A stretch of 64,000 nt of DNA. Source: Marinobacter confluentis. GTDB taxonomy: Bacteria; Pseudomonadota; Gammaproteobacteria; Pseudomonadales; Oleiphilaceae. Position numbers and translations under genes: made by a program. The notes beneath the pieces are model-generated. The model searched no databases and was not told where the DNA came from. It saw nothing but the letters and a program-made list of their open reading frames with translations. Positions 9,952 to 21,403 of this stretch are shown one piece after another. The DNA is taken from positions 372,001 to 436,000 of the forward strand of contig NZ_SRPF01000002.1 of NCBI RefSeq assembly GCF_004785685.1, read 5' to 3'. Position 1 is the first letter of the stretch, and each line of letters begins with the position of its first letter.

Positions 9952-12283
9952 GGTCGGATGGCTCCCCTGCTGACGGCTGGCCTTCGGATGGTTCTTCGGC
10001 GGCCTGTGCAAGTGCCGCAGCGTTGTTTGCAGACGGTATGACTTCAATGCCATCCACACGCTGCAGGCCACGGGGCAACTTATGTCCGCGGCGTCCGCGC
10101 TCGCCCAGATAATGCTCCAGGTCACTGAACTGAAGCCCCATCTTGCGCTTGCCGGCCCAGATTTCAATCTGGTCGTCCTTGGCAAACACGGCGGCTGCGA
10201 CCACGTATTCCTCACGGTTCTGGGCCCGAGCCGAAGGTATGCTGATGATCTTGTTGCCCTTGCCTTTTGACAGCTCCGGCAGCTCGCTCAGCGGGAACAC
10301 CAGCATACGGCCTTCGTTGGAAATGGCACCAAGATAGAGAGTTTCAGAGGCTTTCGGTACCATCACCGGTGGCATGATACGCGCGCCCTTGGGCACGGAG
10401 ACAACGGCTTTGCCGTTCTTGTTCTTGCTGATCATATCCCCCAGAGACGTCACAAAACCGTAACCGCCATCGGTGATCAGCAGCACTTTCTGCGCCGGTT
10501 CACCCATCAACAATCCGGAGAAGGTCGCGCCGGAGGGCGGGTTAATCCGTCCACTCAACGGCTCGCCCTGGCCCCTTGCTGAGGGCAACGAGTGCGCCAC
10601 CAGGGAATAGGCCCGACCGGTGGAGTCCAGGAAAACGGCCTGCTGGCTGTTGCGGCCTTTTGCGGCCATTGAAAATTTGTCACCGGCCTTGTAACTGAGA
10701 GCGTCTGGCTGGATATCGTGGCCCTTGCCTGCCCTGACCCAGCCCTTTTCCGAAAGCACAACGGTGACCGGGTCATTGGACACCAGGTCGGTCTCGCTGA
10801 AGGCCTTGGCCTCACCGCGCTCAACAATGGGCGAGCGACGATCATCGCCGTAGGTTTCCGCATCCTCGATCAGTTCCGACTTGATCAGCTCCCGCAAACG
10901 GTCTTCGGAACCGAGAATCGACTGCAATTCATCACGCTCCGCCGCCAGCTCGTCCTGCTCGCCGCGGATTTTCATTTCCTCAAGCTTGGCCAGGTGGCGC
11001 AGTTTCAGCTCAAGAATTGCTTCCGCCTGGTCTTCACTCAGCCCGAACTTGGCGATCAGCTGCTCTTTGGGCTTGTCCTCATAGCGGATAATGGCAATGA
11101 CTTCGTCAATGTTCAGGTAGGCAACCAGCAGACCCTCAAGGATATGCAGGCGTGCCAGCACCTTGTCCAGCCGGTGCTGAAGCCGGCGGGTCACGGTGGT
11201 ACGGCGGAATGCCAGCCACTCGGTCAGAATCGTCCTCAGGCCTTTCACGGCCGGACGGCCATCATTGCCGATGACGTTGATGTTTACCCGGTAGGTTTTC
11301 TCCAGATCGGTACTGGCGAACAAGTGCGCCATCAGGCTTTCGTGATCCACCCGGTTTGAGCGCGGAACAATGACCAGGCGCGTCGGGTTTTCATGATCCG
11401 ACTCGTCCCGCAGGTCCGCCACCATGGGCAGCTTCTTAGCCTGCATCTGCTGGGCGATCTGCTCAAGAATGCGGTTACCGGAAGTCTGATGCGGCAGGTC
11501 GGTCACCACGATCTCACCGCTTTCATTGATCCAGCGGGCCCGCATACGCAGGGAACCGCGGCCGGTTTCGTAAAGCTGGCGAATATCCTTACGCGGTGTG
11601 ATGACTTCCGCTTCCGTCGGGAAATCCGGGCCTTTCACGTGTTCGCACAGGTCTTCCACCGTCGCATCCGGCTGGTCCAGCAAGCGAATGCAGGCGGCAG
11701 CGACTTCGCGAACATTGTGGGGCGGAATATCCGTTGCCATGCCAACGGCGATTCCGGTGGTACCGTTCAGCAGAACATGGGGCAGCCGCGCTGGCAGTAC
11801 CGAAGGCTCGTTCATGGTGCCATCGAAGTTCGGCACCCAATCAACCGTGCCCTGGCCCAGCTCGCGTAGCAGCACGTCGGAAAAACGCGCCAGCCGGGAT
11901 TCGGTGTAACGCATGGCAGCAAAGGATTTGGGGTCATCCGGCGCGCCCCAGTTACCCTGGCCATCCACCAGCGGATAGCGATAGGAAAACGGTTGCGCCA
12001 TCAACACCATGGCTTCATAACAGGCGCTGTCACCGTGCGGGTGGAATTTACCCAGCACGTCACCCACGGTACGGGCAGACTTCTTGTACTTCGACGTCGA
12101 TTTCAGGCCCAGCTCGGACATGGCGTAAACAATGCGGCGCTGAACGGGCTTCAGGCCATCACCGATGTTGGGCAATGCCCTGTCGAGAATGACGTACATC
12201 GAATAATCAAGGTACGCTTTTTCGGTGTAGTCCCTCAGCGAAACTCTCTCAAAGCCTTCGTCCGTCGTCTGGAATTCTGGCAT
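9944..12283 (-). CDS. parC: DNA topoisomerase IV subunit A
   Basis: Breakage-reunion subunit of topoisomerase IV, which decatenates daughter chromosomes with ParE. It is 779 residues, slightly longer than E. coli ParC (752). The catalytic tyrosine is Y126 in AAMRYTE. The quinolone-resistance region reads [12 protein letters not shown], with Ser86 and Glu90 at the positions of E. coli S80 and E84, so a quinolone-sensitive type is predicted. The C-terminal half carries beta-pinwheel-type repeats, and a low-complexity tail rich in Ala, Glu and Ser ends the protein. Its partner parE lies 7 kb away rather than adjacent, as in Pseudomonas. Confidence 0.97.
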   Translation of the reverse strand: MPEFQTTDEGFERVSLRDYTEKAYLDYSMYVILDRALPNIGDGLKPVQRRIVYAMSELGLKSTSKYKKSARTVGDVLGKFHPHGDSACYEAMVLMAQPFSYRYPLVDGQGNWGAPDDPKSFAAMRYTESRLARFSDVLLRELGQGTVDWVPNFDGTMNEPSVLPARLPHVLLNGTTGIAVGMATDIPPHNVREVAAACIRLLDQPDATVEDLCEHVKGPDFPTEAEVITPRKDIRQLYETGRGSLRMRARWINESGEIVVTDLPHQTSGNRILEQIAQQMQAKKLPMVADLRDESDHENPTRLVIVPRSNRVDHESLMAHLFASTDLEKTYRVNINVIGNDGRPAVKGLRTILTEWLAFRRTTVTRRLQHRLDKVLARLHILEGLLVAYLNIDEVIAIIRYEDKPKEQLIAKFGLSEDQAEAILELKLRHLAKLEEMKIRGEQDELAAERDELQSILGSEDRLRELIKSELIEDAETYGDDRRSPIVERGEAKAFSETDLVSNDPVTVVLSEKGWVRAGKGHDIQPDALSYKAGDKFSMAAKGRNSQQAVFLDSTGRAYSLVAHSLPSARGQGEPLSGRINPPSGATFSGLLMGEPAQKVLLITDGGYGFVTSLGDMISKNKNGKAVVSVPKGARIMPPVMVPKASETLYLGAISNEGRMLVFPLSELPELSKGKGNKIISIPSARAQNREEYVVAAAVFAKDDQIEIWAGKRKMGLQFSDLEHYLGERGRRGHKLPRGLQRVDGIEVIPSANNAAALAQAAEEPSEGQPSAGEPSDRE

Positions 12284-12337
12284 GGATGCCCCTTTTGCCT
12301 GTCAGAAATAACCTTTGGGTATCTTTAAACGCGCCTC

Positions 12338-12368
12338 ATTATATGGAGCCTGGCGCGGATACACCAAC
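12338..12368 (-). promoter_or_regulatory. Candidate parC promoter
   Basis: On the minus strand a perfect TATAAT (12338-12343) lies about 55 bp upstream of the parC start. A TTGGTG at 12363-12368 could serve as -35, but the 19 bp spacing is long. The -10 is convincing, the -35 is not. Confidence 0.4.
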
Positions 12369-12487
12369 ACCCTGTGCCGATTCCAATAGCGGAATTCCCG
12401 CATGGAGCAGCTGCCGCCGGCACCGTATTCTCCATTACAAACGTTTACAGATGGATAATCCTTTCTGGCGCGCATCCGTGGAGATCT

Positions 12488-12730
12488 ATGAAACAGAACC
12501 TCAAAGCCTGCGGACAAGCTCTGGTCACTGCAATCATCAACGCCCTGCTAGCGCTGGCGTTGATGCTACTACTGGAATTTGCCATCAGTGGCTCGTTCCA
12601 GATTGCGGAAGCCTACGTATGGGCGGTCGCCGTCATCGGTCTGGTCATTTTCTTTGCCCAGTTCTGGCGCCAGCGTCATCTATGCCGCGACGACAACCCA
12701 GACCAATACGAGAATGAACGAACCACCTGA
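12488..12730 (+). CDS. Small two-helix membrane protein, unknown function
   Basis: An 80-residue protein I do not recognise. Two hydrophobic helices are visible, about residues 9-32 (ALVTAIINALLALALMLLLE) and 42-61 (AYVWAVAVIGLVIFFAQF), joined by a short loop. A basic stretch (WRQRH) and a hydrophilic tail follow, consistent with a small inner-membrane protein with both ends cytoplasmic. The frame is open further upstream, but GGAG lies just ahead of the ATG at 12488, and the helix begins soon after it. It is divergent from parC and just upstream of a chemotaxis receptor; no functional link is evident. Confidence 0.6.
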   Translation: MKQNLKACGQALVTAIINALLALALMLLLEFAISGSFQIAEAYVWAVAVIGLVIFFAQFWRQRHLCRDDNPDQYENERTT

Positions 12731-12835
12731 TCAGTAAATATACAAAAAGCAATAGATTACATACGTGACATAAACCCATCCCCTGCTATTCTCAACAGAC
12801 CGGGATCGACCGGCTGACCAGCAGGGGGCTGCTCA

Positions 12836-14473
12836 ATGAACCTTAATCGAATATTGGGGATTCGCTCCAAGATTTGCCTTCCTTTTGCGATTACCGCCGT
12901 TGCCCTGCTTCTGATGGGCATTCTGAGCGCACTGACTTTCCGGGACCTGGTAGCCGACACTGACGATATTGCCGGTAACTCACTGCCAGCCATCAGCGAG
13001 GTACTGAACGCCGACCGGGATCTTTACCAGGCCCTGGTGGCCCAGATGTCCTTCGTTGACGCGGCAAGCCTGGGGCGGGATACCGCCAACTTCAAGGAAG
13101 ACTTCCTTGAAAACGCCAGTCAGGCCCAGGAGCGTCTGAACTCGGCGGTTAACCGTCTCAGGGGAACAGGCGTCGAAGAAAAAGTTGTAGGCGTTGATAC
13201 CGCCTATGAGAGCTGGATGACCTCGGCGGAAAAATCCATGGACCTTGCCGAGTCGGGTATCAGGCAGGCCGCAGAATCGACGCTCAAGGGCGAAAGCCAG
13301 TCCGCCTTTAACGAACTTCGGGCCTACTTTGATGTTGTCGGGTCTCATGCCGATGAGCAGGCCCAGAAATCGGCTGCCCATGCGTCGGCGGAGGCAGTCA
13401 GCCGCTCACTGGTCATCATGACTGCCGGCATCACCACGGTGCTGGTGTGTGTCGCGCTGTTCGTTATTTTCCTGCGCATGATCGTGGGATCGATCAAATC
13501 CCTGAGGGACCAGCTGGACAACATCGCCCAGGGCGAGGGCGACCTGACCCAGCGCGTACCGGTTGAGTCCAAGGATGATCTGGGCCAGCTGGCGACCAGC
13601 TTCAATCAGGTCCTGGCCAACCTGCAGGGAATGATCGGCACTATTCAGGCACTCAGCGACAACCTGGGGAAAGAAGCCAGATCACTGTCCACCGCCGCGC
13701 GAGACAACAATGACGGAGTTACGCGCCAGAGCGACCTGATCTCCATGGTGGCCACCGCCATGAACCAGATGCAAAGCGCCATTGAAGAAGTAGCCGGTAA
13801 TGCCTCCCGGGCGGCGGATGTCACACGACACGCCCAGGAAACCAGCAGGAACGGTGGGGAAATTATTCACAATTCATCAGCTCAGGTGCAGTCACTGGCA
13901 GAGCAGATCGTAAAAGCTGTCGAGGTCATACGGAAACTGTCCCAGGATTCCGAGAACATCACCTCAGTGCTGGATGTAATCCGTGGCGTTGCCGAACAGA
14001 CCAATCTGCTTGCACTCAACGCGGCTATCGAAGCAGCAAGGGCCGGTGAACAGGGGCGCGGCTTTGCGGTCGTGGCGGATGAAGTCCGCACCCTGGCCCA
14101 GCGAACCCAGCAATCCACGGAAGATATCCAGCGCATGATCACCACCTTGCAGACCGGCGTTTCAGATATCGTGAGCGTGATGGAAACCGGCAGCGAACAG
14201 GCGAGCGAGACCCGAAGCATGGCGTCAGAAGCGGAAAAAGAGCTGAAAGTAATTCTGGAGTCCATGAACGACATCATGGATGTGAATACCAGTGTTGCCT
14301 CTGCGACTGAAGAACAGACCCAGGTGGTCGAGGAAATCAACCGCAACATCGTGAATATCAACGAGCTGGCGTCTGAAAGCTCCCGGCGTTCCGGCAGCAT
14401 CAGCGAGATCAGTGCAAACCTGGACAGTTACGCCGACGAGCTTCGTCAGCAGACGGGCCGATTCAGGGTGTGA
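12836..14473 (+). CDS. Methyl-accepting chemotaxis protein
   Basis: A transmembrane chemoreceptor of 545 residues. Residues about 13-38 form the first membrane helix. A helical periplasmic region of about 150 residues, probably a four-helix-bundle sensor, follows up to the second membrane helix (about 190-215, [20 protein letters not shown]). A HAMP domain comes next (about 215-270) and then the cytoplasmic signalling coiled coil. The CheA/CheW-contacting tip is clear: [20 protein letters not shown]. The ligand cannot be told from sequence. No CheB/CheR-binding pentapeptide is seen at the C-terminus, which ends GRFRV. Confidence 0.93.
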   Translation: MNLNRILGIRSKICLPFAITAVALLLMGILSALTFRDLVADTDDIAGNSLPAISEVLNADRDLYQALVAQMSFVDAASLGRDTANFKEDFLENASQAQERLNSAVNRLRGTGVEEKVVGVDTAYESWMTSAEKSMDLAESGIRQAAESTLKGESQSAFNELRAYFDVVGSHADEQAQKSAAHASAEAVSRSLVIMTAGITTVLVCVALFVIFLRMIVGSIKSLRDQLDNIAQGEGDLTQRVPVESKDDLGQLATSFNQVLANLQGMIGTIQALSDNLGKEARSLSTAARDNNDGVTRQSDLISMVATAMNQMQSAIEEVAGNASRAADVTRHAQETSRNGGEIIHNSSAQVQSLAEQIVKAVEVIRKLSQDSENITSVLDVIRGVAEQTNLLALNAAIEAARAGEQGRGFAVVADEVRTLAQRTQQSTEDIQRMITTLQTGVSDIVSVMETGSEQASETRSMASEAEKELKVILESMNDIMDVNTSVASATEEQTQVVEEINRNIVNINELASESSRRSGSISEISANLDSYADELRQQTGRFRV

Positions 14474-14479
14474 ACAACC

Positions 14480-14507
14480 GCCGCTACCCTCTCGGTCGGG
14501 TAGCGGC
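14480..14507. terminator. Strong hairpin between convergent MCP and yceI genes
   Basis: GCCGCTACCC and GGGTAGCGGC form a perfect 10 bp stem with an 8-base loop, 7 bp after the chemoreceptor stop and 14 bp from the end of the convergent YceI gene. There is no good U-run on either strand, so it is at best a Rho-independent-like barrier usable in both directions. Confidence 0.5.
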
Positions 14508-14520
14508 TCTGGCCTCACCG

Positions 14521-15108
14521 TTACTGACGAATGCCTTCGACAGAAATGATGATTTCTACTTCTCTGGAGGCTTCACCCAGCTTTTCATAGGAAATATTGA
14601 AGTCGTCCAGATTAAACTCGGTTTCGGCTTCAAAACCCATGCGATAGCCACCCCAGGGGTCTTTACCGTGTCCCAGCATTTCCGCGTCCAGCGTCAGCTC
14701 TTTGGTCACGCCGTTGAGCGTGAAGTCACCAATGATATCGGCCTCACCGTCGTCATCCACCTCGATGCGCTTGCTGGTAAAGGTGGCCTCGGGGAATTCG
14801 CCGACGTTCAGGAAGTCGTCTGAGCGCAGGTGCTTGTCACGCTCGGCGTGGTTGGAGTCCACGCTGCCGGTATCAATGGTGACGGATACCGAGCTGTTTT
14901 CCGGATTCTCGGCGTCATAGACAAACTCGCCATCGAAATCGTTGAACCGGCCGTAGAGCCAGCTGTAACCCAGGTGGGAGATCTTGAACGTGATGAACTG
15001 GTGCGCACCCTTCTTGTCAAAGGCGTAAGTGCCACTGTGTTCATCGGCCTGAACGGAACCACCGGCAACAGCCAGGGAAACCGCGGAAGCAAGAATCAGT
15101 TTTTTCAT
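14521..15108 (-). CDS. YceI-family periplasmic protein
   Basis: A 195-residue secreted lipocalin-like beta-barrel of the YceI family, thought to bind isoprenoid-type ligands in the periplasm. A signal peptide is visible (MKKLILASAVSLAVAGGSVQA, cleavage after AQA-like VQA). The mature part has family segments such as GTYAFDKKGAHQFITFKISH near the start and DIIGDFTLNGVTKEL in the middle. It lies 63 bp downstream of a cytochrome b561 gene on the same strand, the same pairing as yceJ-yceI in E. coli. The two may act together in a redox or stress role, but this is inference. Confidence 0.92.
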   Translation of the reverse strand: MKKLILASAVSLAVAGGSVQADEHSGTYAFDKKGAHQFITFKISHLGYSWLYGRFNDFDGEFVYDAENPENSSVSVTIDTGSVDSNHAERDKHLRSDDFLNVGEFPEATFTSKRIEVDDDGEADIIGDFTLNGVTKELTLDAEMLGHGKDPWGGYRMGFEAETEFNLDDFNISYEKLGEASREVEIIISVEGIRQ

Positions 15109-15130
15109 AATCCACTCCTATCGGATGTAA

Positions 15131-15149
15131 TCAAGGCTTGGCGCCTTGA
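15131..15149. other. Small hairpin between cytochrome b561 and yceI
   Basis: TCAAGGC and GCCTTGA form a 7 bp stem with a 5-base loop in the 63 bp gap inside the probable operon. Without a U-run it may tune the ratio of the two proteins rather than end transcription. Confidence 0.3.
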
Positions 15150-15171
15150 GATGTGTGCCTTGCAATGCCTG

Positions 15172-15732
15172 TCAATGATTTCCGGACCTGCCCAGCATGC
15201 GCCGGAGAGTGTCGTCCCGATCAACGAAATGATGCTTGAGCGCTGCCACTCCGTGGAGCGACGCCAGGCCTACGATCACCCAGGTCACCCAGTAATGAAC
15301 AACACCAGCAATGTCCTCCATGCCTTTAATACGACCGGTCAGTGACGGCACGTCAAACCAGCCAAAGACACTGATCGAAGACCCGTCGGCAGTACTGATC
15401 AGGTAACCACTAATCATCGCCGTGAAAATCAGCAGATAAAGCAGAAGGTGCGCCCCGTGGGCAGCCAGCGCTTCGAGACGGCTGTGGCCTGGCAACGGTC
15501 CGGGCCGAAGGTTGGTCAGACGCCACAACAACCTGAACAGCATCGCGCCCAGCAAAAGGATACCAACGCTTCGATGGATGTCCGGAGCCTGTTTGTACCA
15601 TTCATGATAGTAGTCCAGGTCCACCATCCAGAATCCAAGGGCAAACAGTCCAAAAATAACGACTGCAACCAGCCAATGAAGCACGATGGCTACCAGCCCA
15701 TATTCCCTGACGGTATTCCGTAACTGCGGCAT
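15172..15732 (-). CDS. Cytochrome b561-family protein
   Basis: A 186-residue diheme-type inner-membrane cytochrome b that moves electrons between quinones and other carriers. Four membrane helices can be traced, starting with AIVLHWLVAVVIFGLFALGFWM. Histidines fit heme ligands: His in VLHWL, His in PDIHRSVG, His in the LAAHGAHLLLY helix and His in VIVGLASLHGVAALKHH. Its position just upstream of yceI parallels E. coli yceJ-yceI. The 512 bp upstream holds a possible mini-gene on the other strand. Physiological partner unknown. Confidence 0.92.
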   Translation of the reverse strand: MPQLRNTVREYGLVAIVLHWLVAVVIFGLFALGFWMVDLDYYHEWYKQAPDIHRSVGILLLGAMLFRLLWRLTNLRPGPLPGHSRLEALAAHGAHLLLYLLIFTAMISGYLISTADGSSISVFGWFDVPSLTGRIKGMEDIAGVVHYWVTWVIVGLASLHGVAALKHHFVDRDDTLRRMLGRSGNH

Positions 15733-15899
15733 CTGCTGACTCCCTTCTGTCTACCTCTGCAGTCTAGAAACAGGACGTGCACAAACCAAACATAATGTTT
15801 TGTACGCCATGATCAGAAATACTGACCAAAACTGTAGGTACTATTCCTTATGTCTTTGGTCTGATAGGGGTTTTACGGATTGAGGCCAAAGATGACTGT

Positions 15900-15907
15900 T
15901 ATAAACT
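15900..15907 (+). promoter_or_regulatory. Possible -10 box ahead of the mini-ORF
   Basis: TATAAACT at 15900-15907 resembles a sigma-70 -10 element. The best -35-like hexamer, TTGAGG at 15880-15885, is only 14 bp away, so the assignment is tentative. A hairpin (GGAACC 15920-15925 with GGTTCC 15941-15946) would then lie in the leader, 26 bp before the mini-ORF. Confidence 0.3.
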
Positions 15908-15972
15908 ATGGTTATCGCTGGAACCCCACGCAGCCTGGCAGGTTCCACATCAATCAAACAAGAGAGATAAAA

Positions 15973-16020
15973 ATGGAAATCGAATTCGACGAGTCAGTCG
16001 TTGTTCCAAGTAACAACTAG
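15973..16020 (+). CDS. Possible 15-residue peptide gene, unknown function
   Basis: ATG at 15973 to TAG at 16020 encodes MEIEFDESVVVPSNN. It is preceded at good distance by a purine-rich ribosome site (AAGAGAGAT), a leader hairpin and a -10-like box. The peptide is acidic, with no signal sequence or hydrophobic stretch. I do not recognise it as a known leader peptide or as a PqqA-like precursor. The surrounding 512 bp (15733-16244) contains no other convincing gene. At 15 codons it could be chance, so confidence is low. Confidence 0.3.
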   Translation: MEIEFDESVVVPSNN

Positions 16021-16244
16021 ATTTTTTCAGAACTTTCAAGTGTATACAGTTACGCTAGGTTTCGTGTTTTTACATGAAAAACTGGCAATACAGGGCGGTT
16101 TTTGGCAATCTTCTGTTCAAATGTCCGCTTTGGTCAGTAAGCGACTGCTTTAGCACCAGTTTTACGGGCGGGATGATCAACAGACCGGCAGCGGGGCAGA
16201 AACCCGGCTTCCGGTGAATTCGTTAATCAGACACAGAAAAGCCC

Positions 16245-17543
16245 ATGCCACGACCGTTCTCAGAAGCACCGGCCGTTCCGGACGTTGATCTGTTATCCCC
16301 CATGTTGACCCGAGAGGGAAGCACCTGGACCGCCGACTACCAGGGTCTGACACTCAGAACTGCACTGCAGCCCATTTTCAGCCTCTCCCACAAACGCGTT
16401 GTCGGTTACGAAGCACTGATCCGCGCCTTTGATAATGACAACTCAGCCGTTCTGCCGCTGCACCTGTTCGAACTGGCGGCAACCGATGCCGACAATCTAC
16501 TGCTGGACCGCCTCTGCCGCTATTTACATATCAGCAACTACTCCAGTTTCCATGATCAGCTGAACTGGCTGTTCCTGAATGTATCACCGCGGGTAGTTTC
16601 TTCCGGCAGCCAGGCCGACTCGTTTTTCGGCGAGCTGCTCAAAAAAACCGGGCTGCCTCCCCATCGCATCGTGATGGAAATTGTTGAGCAGCCAACCGAC
16701 GATGCCGACAAGCTGCGCGAGACCGTATCCTATTATCAGAAACTGGGTTGCCTGACCGCTATTGATGATTTCGGCGCGGGTCATTCCAACTTTGAGCGGA
16801 TCTGGAATCTGTCACCCGACATTGTCAAACTGGACCGTACGCTTCTGACCCGTGCCACAGATGACCACAAGGCACGACAGATTCTGAACGGCATTGTCGG
16901 CCTGCTTCATCAGTCCGGCTGCCTGGTCCTTCTGGAAGGCGTGGAAACTCACGATCAGGCAATGATTGCCATTGACGCCGGCGTCGACTTTGTCCAGGGC
17001 TTTTATTTCCAGAAGCCCAGCATCCTGCTGGATCAGATGCAGCACCGGGATTTTGCCAATCTGGACCAGCTCCTCAGTGATTACAAAAGCCGCAACCGGG
17101 TAACCCTGGAACCTACCGATCAACTGACGTCATTCTTCGAGCAGGATTTTCACAGGGCCGTTGAGTCGCTGTGCCAGGGAAGTGCAATGACGGAAGCCTG
17201 CCGGACCTTGCTGAACCACCCCACGGTGTCCCGGTGCTACCTTGTGGACGAAAATGGCGTTCAGATTCGCGATACGCTGGTATCAGACACCACATCAAGA
17301 AACCTGGACCCCCGGTTCCGCCCTCTGGAGAGCACCAGCAGCGCTGACTGGTACCGCCAGCAATATCTGCGTCAGGCCATCGCCAGGCCCGGCTCGCTGC
17401 AGGTGACGGCGCCCTACCTCTGCATTACCGGCGCCTACATGTGCGTGACCCTGTCACTGGGCTACCGCGAAAATGGCCGGCTGAATGTGCTCTGTTGCGA
17501 CATTCTGGCCAACGCTCTGGACGGCGAACTCAGTAGACTCTGA
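16245..17543 (+). CDS. EAL-domain c-di-GMP phosphodiesterase
   Basis: A 432-residue cytoplasmic protein with an N-terminal EAL domain (about 30-270) and a C-terminal region of about 150 residues with no domain I recognise. The catalytic set looks complete: EALIRAF (about residue 55), LNVSP, EIVEQ, DDFGAG (about residue 173), VKLD, LLEGVE and the closing QGFYF. Unlike FimX, it should cleave c-di-GMP. No membrane helix or GGDEF domain is present. The C-terminal part may be a small-molecule sensor, as in YkuI-like proteins. Its 3' end overlaps the convergent permease gene by 14 bp. Confidence 0.92.
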   Translation: MPRPFSEAPAVPDVDLLSPMLTREGSTWTADYQGLTLRTALQPIFSLSHKRVVGYEALIRAFDNDNSAVLPLHLFELAATDADNLLLDRLCRYLHISNYSSFHDQLNWLFLNVSPRVVSSGSQADSFFGELLKKTGLPPHRIVMEIVEQPTDDADKLRETVSYYQKLGCLTAIDDFGAGHSNFERIWNLSPDIVKLDRTLLTRATDDHKARQILNGIVGLLHQSGCLVLLEGVETHDQAMIAIDAGVDFVQGFYFQKPSILLDQMQHRDFANLDQLLSDYKSRNRVTLEPTDQLTSFFEQDFHRAVESLCQGSAMTEACRTLLNHPTVSRCYLVDENGVQIRDTLVSDTTSRNLDPRFRPLESTSSADWYRQQYLRQAIARPGSLQVTAPYLCITGAYMCVTLSLGYRENGRLNVLCCDILANALDGELSRL

Positions 17544-19305
17544 TACCGTAAACCAGCGAGATAACCCCCACTGTCAGCAGGCCGATAAACACATTCATCG
17601 GCAGCCCCACTTTAACAAAGTCCATGAACCTGTAGCCCCCCGGTCCGAACACCATCATGTTGGTCTGGTAGCCAAGCGGCGTGGCAAAACTGGCTGAGGC
17701 GGCCATCATCACGGCAATCACATAGGGTTCCGGAGCAATGCCCAGGGAACCGGTCATGGACAGAACCACAGGCAAAACCAGCACCGCTGCCGCGTTGTTG
17801 GTAATCACCTCAGTCAACACTGACACCGCAATGTAGACCAGCAGAAGCGTTAACAAGGGGTTGCCACTGCTGACCGAAAGAATCCCCCGGGCGACAAATC
17901 CCGCCGCGCCCGTGGCCTCCAGGGCGGCGCCCAGCGAAAAGGAAGCGGCAATGGTCAGCATCACCGGTACGTCCACCGCTTTCTGGGCCTGGCCCACGGA
18001 GCAGCACCCGGTCAGCACCATCAGCGCTGCGCCCAGCAGCGCCGCATTCAGCATGCTCAGGCTGCCACTGGCAGCAAAACCCACCAGCACCAGCAGAATG
18101 ACCCATGACAGGTAGGCCCGGTCATGGCGTGGGGTATCAGTTTCAAGATCATTGATCAGCAGGAAGTCCTTGGCGTATCGCTGACGACTGACGAACGCCG
18201 GGCGCGCCTCCAGCAGCAGAACATCGCCGGGCTTCAGGCGAATGTTGCCCAGGTTGCCTGATACCCGTTCACCTCCCCGTGCAACCGCTAGCACAACCGC
18301 ACCGTAACGGTCACGAAAACGGGCATCGCGAATGGTCATGCCCAGAACCTCGGACTGGGGCGACAGTGCGGCTTCCACAAGACGACGCTCTGCGCGGTCC
18401 TTGCTCAGGCTAGGCTCATCATCGTGCACCGAAGGCACAATGCCATGGATGCGCAGCAGGTCGGATATGGCCTGGGTGTCCCCGGCAAATACCAGGCGGT
18501 CGCCACCCCGCAAGCGCTCCTCGGACGGTACCGCGGTGACCACGCTGCCGTCCCGTTCGATCTCTACCAGGTAGAGCCGGTCAAGTTCCCGCAAACCGGC
18601 TTCGCCCACTGTCTTACCCACCAGCGGACCATCAAAGGCCACCGCCACTTCCAGCGTGAATTCCCGCATCGAGCCGAATTTCTGCTGGTCCTTGCGGTCA
18701 GGCAGAAAACGCGGCAGAAACAGCAGCATAACCCCGATACCAACCACGGCAACGGGCAGGCCCACGGCGGTAATGGAGAAGATGGAAAAGCCGTCATCAC
18801 CGGTCAGCTGCTGGTACTGGCCGTTGACCACAAGGTTGGTGCTGGTGCCAATCAGTGTCAGCGTACCGCCAAGAATGGCGGAATAGCTCAGCGGAATCAT
18901 GAGTTTGGAGGGAGAAATGCCGATTTTCCGGGACCAGGCGTGTATCGCCGGAATCATGGTGGCAACCACCGGGGTGTTGTTCAGAAAGCCGCTCAGCAGG
19001 GCAACCGGCAGCATGATCCGCGCCTGGGCAGACCGTACACTCCGGGGCGACCGAAGCAGGTAGTTAACAACCAGATCCACGCCGCCGGAGTGGTGAATGC
19101 CGGCGGCCACCACAAACATGGCGACAACGGTAATCAGGCCGCTGTTACTGAAACCGGACAGCGCTTCGTCTGCACTGATAACACCTGTAGCGCTGAGCAC
19201 GATCAGCACCGACAACATCACCAGGTGCGGCCCGTACCGCCCCACGCTCATCAGTACCAGCGCGATCACGGCCAGGCTCAATACAAACCAGCCCTGCCAA
19301 TCCAT
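17530..19305 (-). CDS. SLC13-family anion permease with central TrkA-C domains
   Basis: A 591-residue inner-membrane transporter related to E. coli YfbS and the DASS/SLC13 group (sulfate, dicarboxylates or similar anions). The N-terminal half has several helices and the GGTLTLIGTSTNLVVNG segment carrying the family's Ser-Asn-type substrate and sodium site. The middle (about 205-375) holds two soluble TrkA-C/RCK_C repeats, recognised by FAGDTQAISDLLRIHG and LKPGDVLLLEA. The C-terminal half repeats the helices, with EVITNNAAAVLVLPV as second signature. Substrate cannot be assigned. Confidence 0.9.
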   Translation of the reverse strand: MDWQGWFVLSLAVIALVLMSVGRYGPHLVMLSVLIVLSATGVISADEALSGFSNSGLITVVAMFVVAAGIHHSGGVDLVVNYLLRSPRSVRSAQARIMLPVALLSGFLNNTPVVATMIPAIHAWSRKIGISPSKLMIPLSYSAILGGTLTLIGTSTNLVVNGQYQQLTGDDGFSIFSITAVGLPVAVVGIGVMLLFLPRFLPDRKDQQKFGSMREFTLEVAVAFDGPLVGKTVGEAGLRELDRLYLVEIERDGSVVTAVPSEERLRGGDRLVFAGDTQAISDLLRIHGIVPSVHDDEPSLSKDRAERRLVEAALSPQSEVLGMTIRDARFRDRYGAVVLAVARGGERVSGNLGNIRLKPGDVLLLEARPAFVSRQRYAKDFLLINDLETDTPRHDRAYLSWVILLVLVGFAASGSLSMLNAALLGAALMVLTGCCSVGQAQKAVDVPVMLTIAASFSLGAALEATGAAGFVARGILSVSSGNPLLTLLLVYIAVSVLTEVITNNAAAVLVLPVVLSMTGSLGIAPEPYVIAVMMAASASFATPLGYQTNMMVFGPGGYRFMDFVKVGLPMNVFIGLLTVGVISLVYGIRVY

Positions 19306-19415
19306 TCCCGTATCCTTTGAACAAAGACCGGCAGGATAGCGACTTTAGATCAAACTTAGAAAGAATAAAGGGTGCTGGTCAAAGCACGTTTAGTAATAAA
19401 GGTCTGGCCCCGCGG

Positions 19416-21350
<1,935 letters not shown>

Positions 21351-21403
21351 CTACGGGTTAGTGGATAAAACTGAGCCATAGCTTAGGGATTCGTGGGGAA
21401 AGA

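Larger units (their letters stand above)
15822..16137. repeat. Nine-base inverted repeats (CTGACCAAA / TTTGGTCAG) around a mini-ORF
   Basis: CTGACCAAA at 15822-15830 recurs as its exact complement TTTGGTCAG at 16129-16137, with a near copy TTTGGTCTG at 15855-15863. They bracket the 15-codon ORF in an otherwise gene-free 512 bp stretch. They could be binding sites for one regulator; chance is not excluded at this length. Confidence 0.3.
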
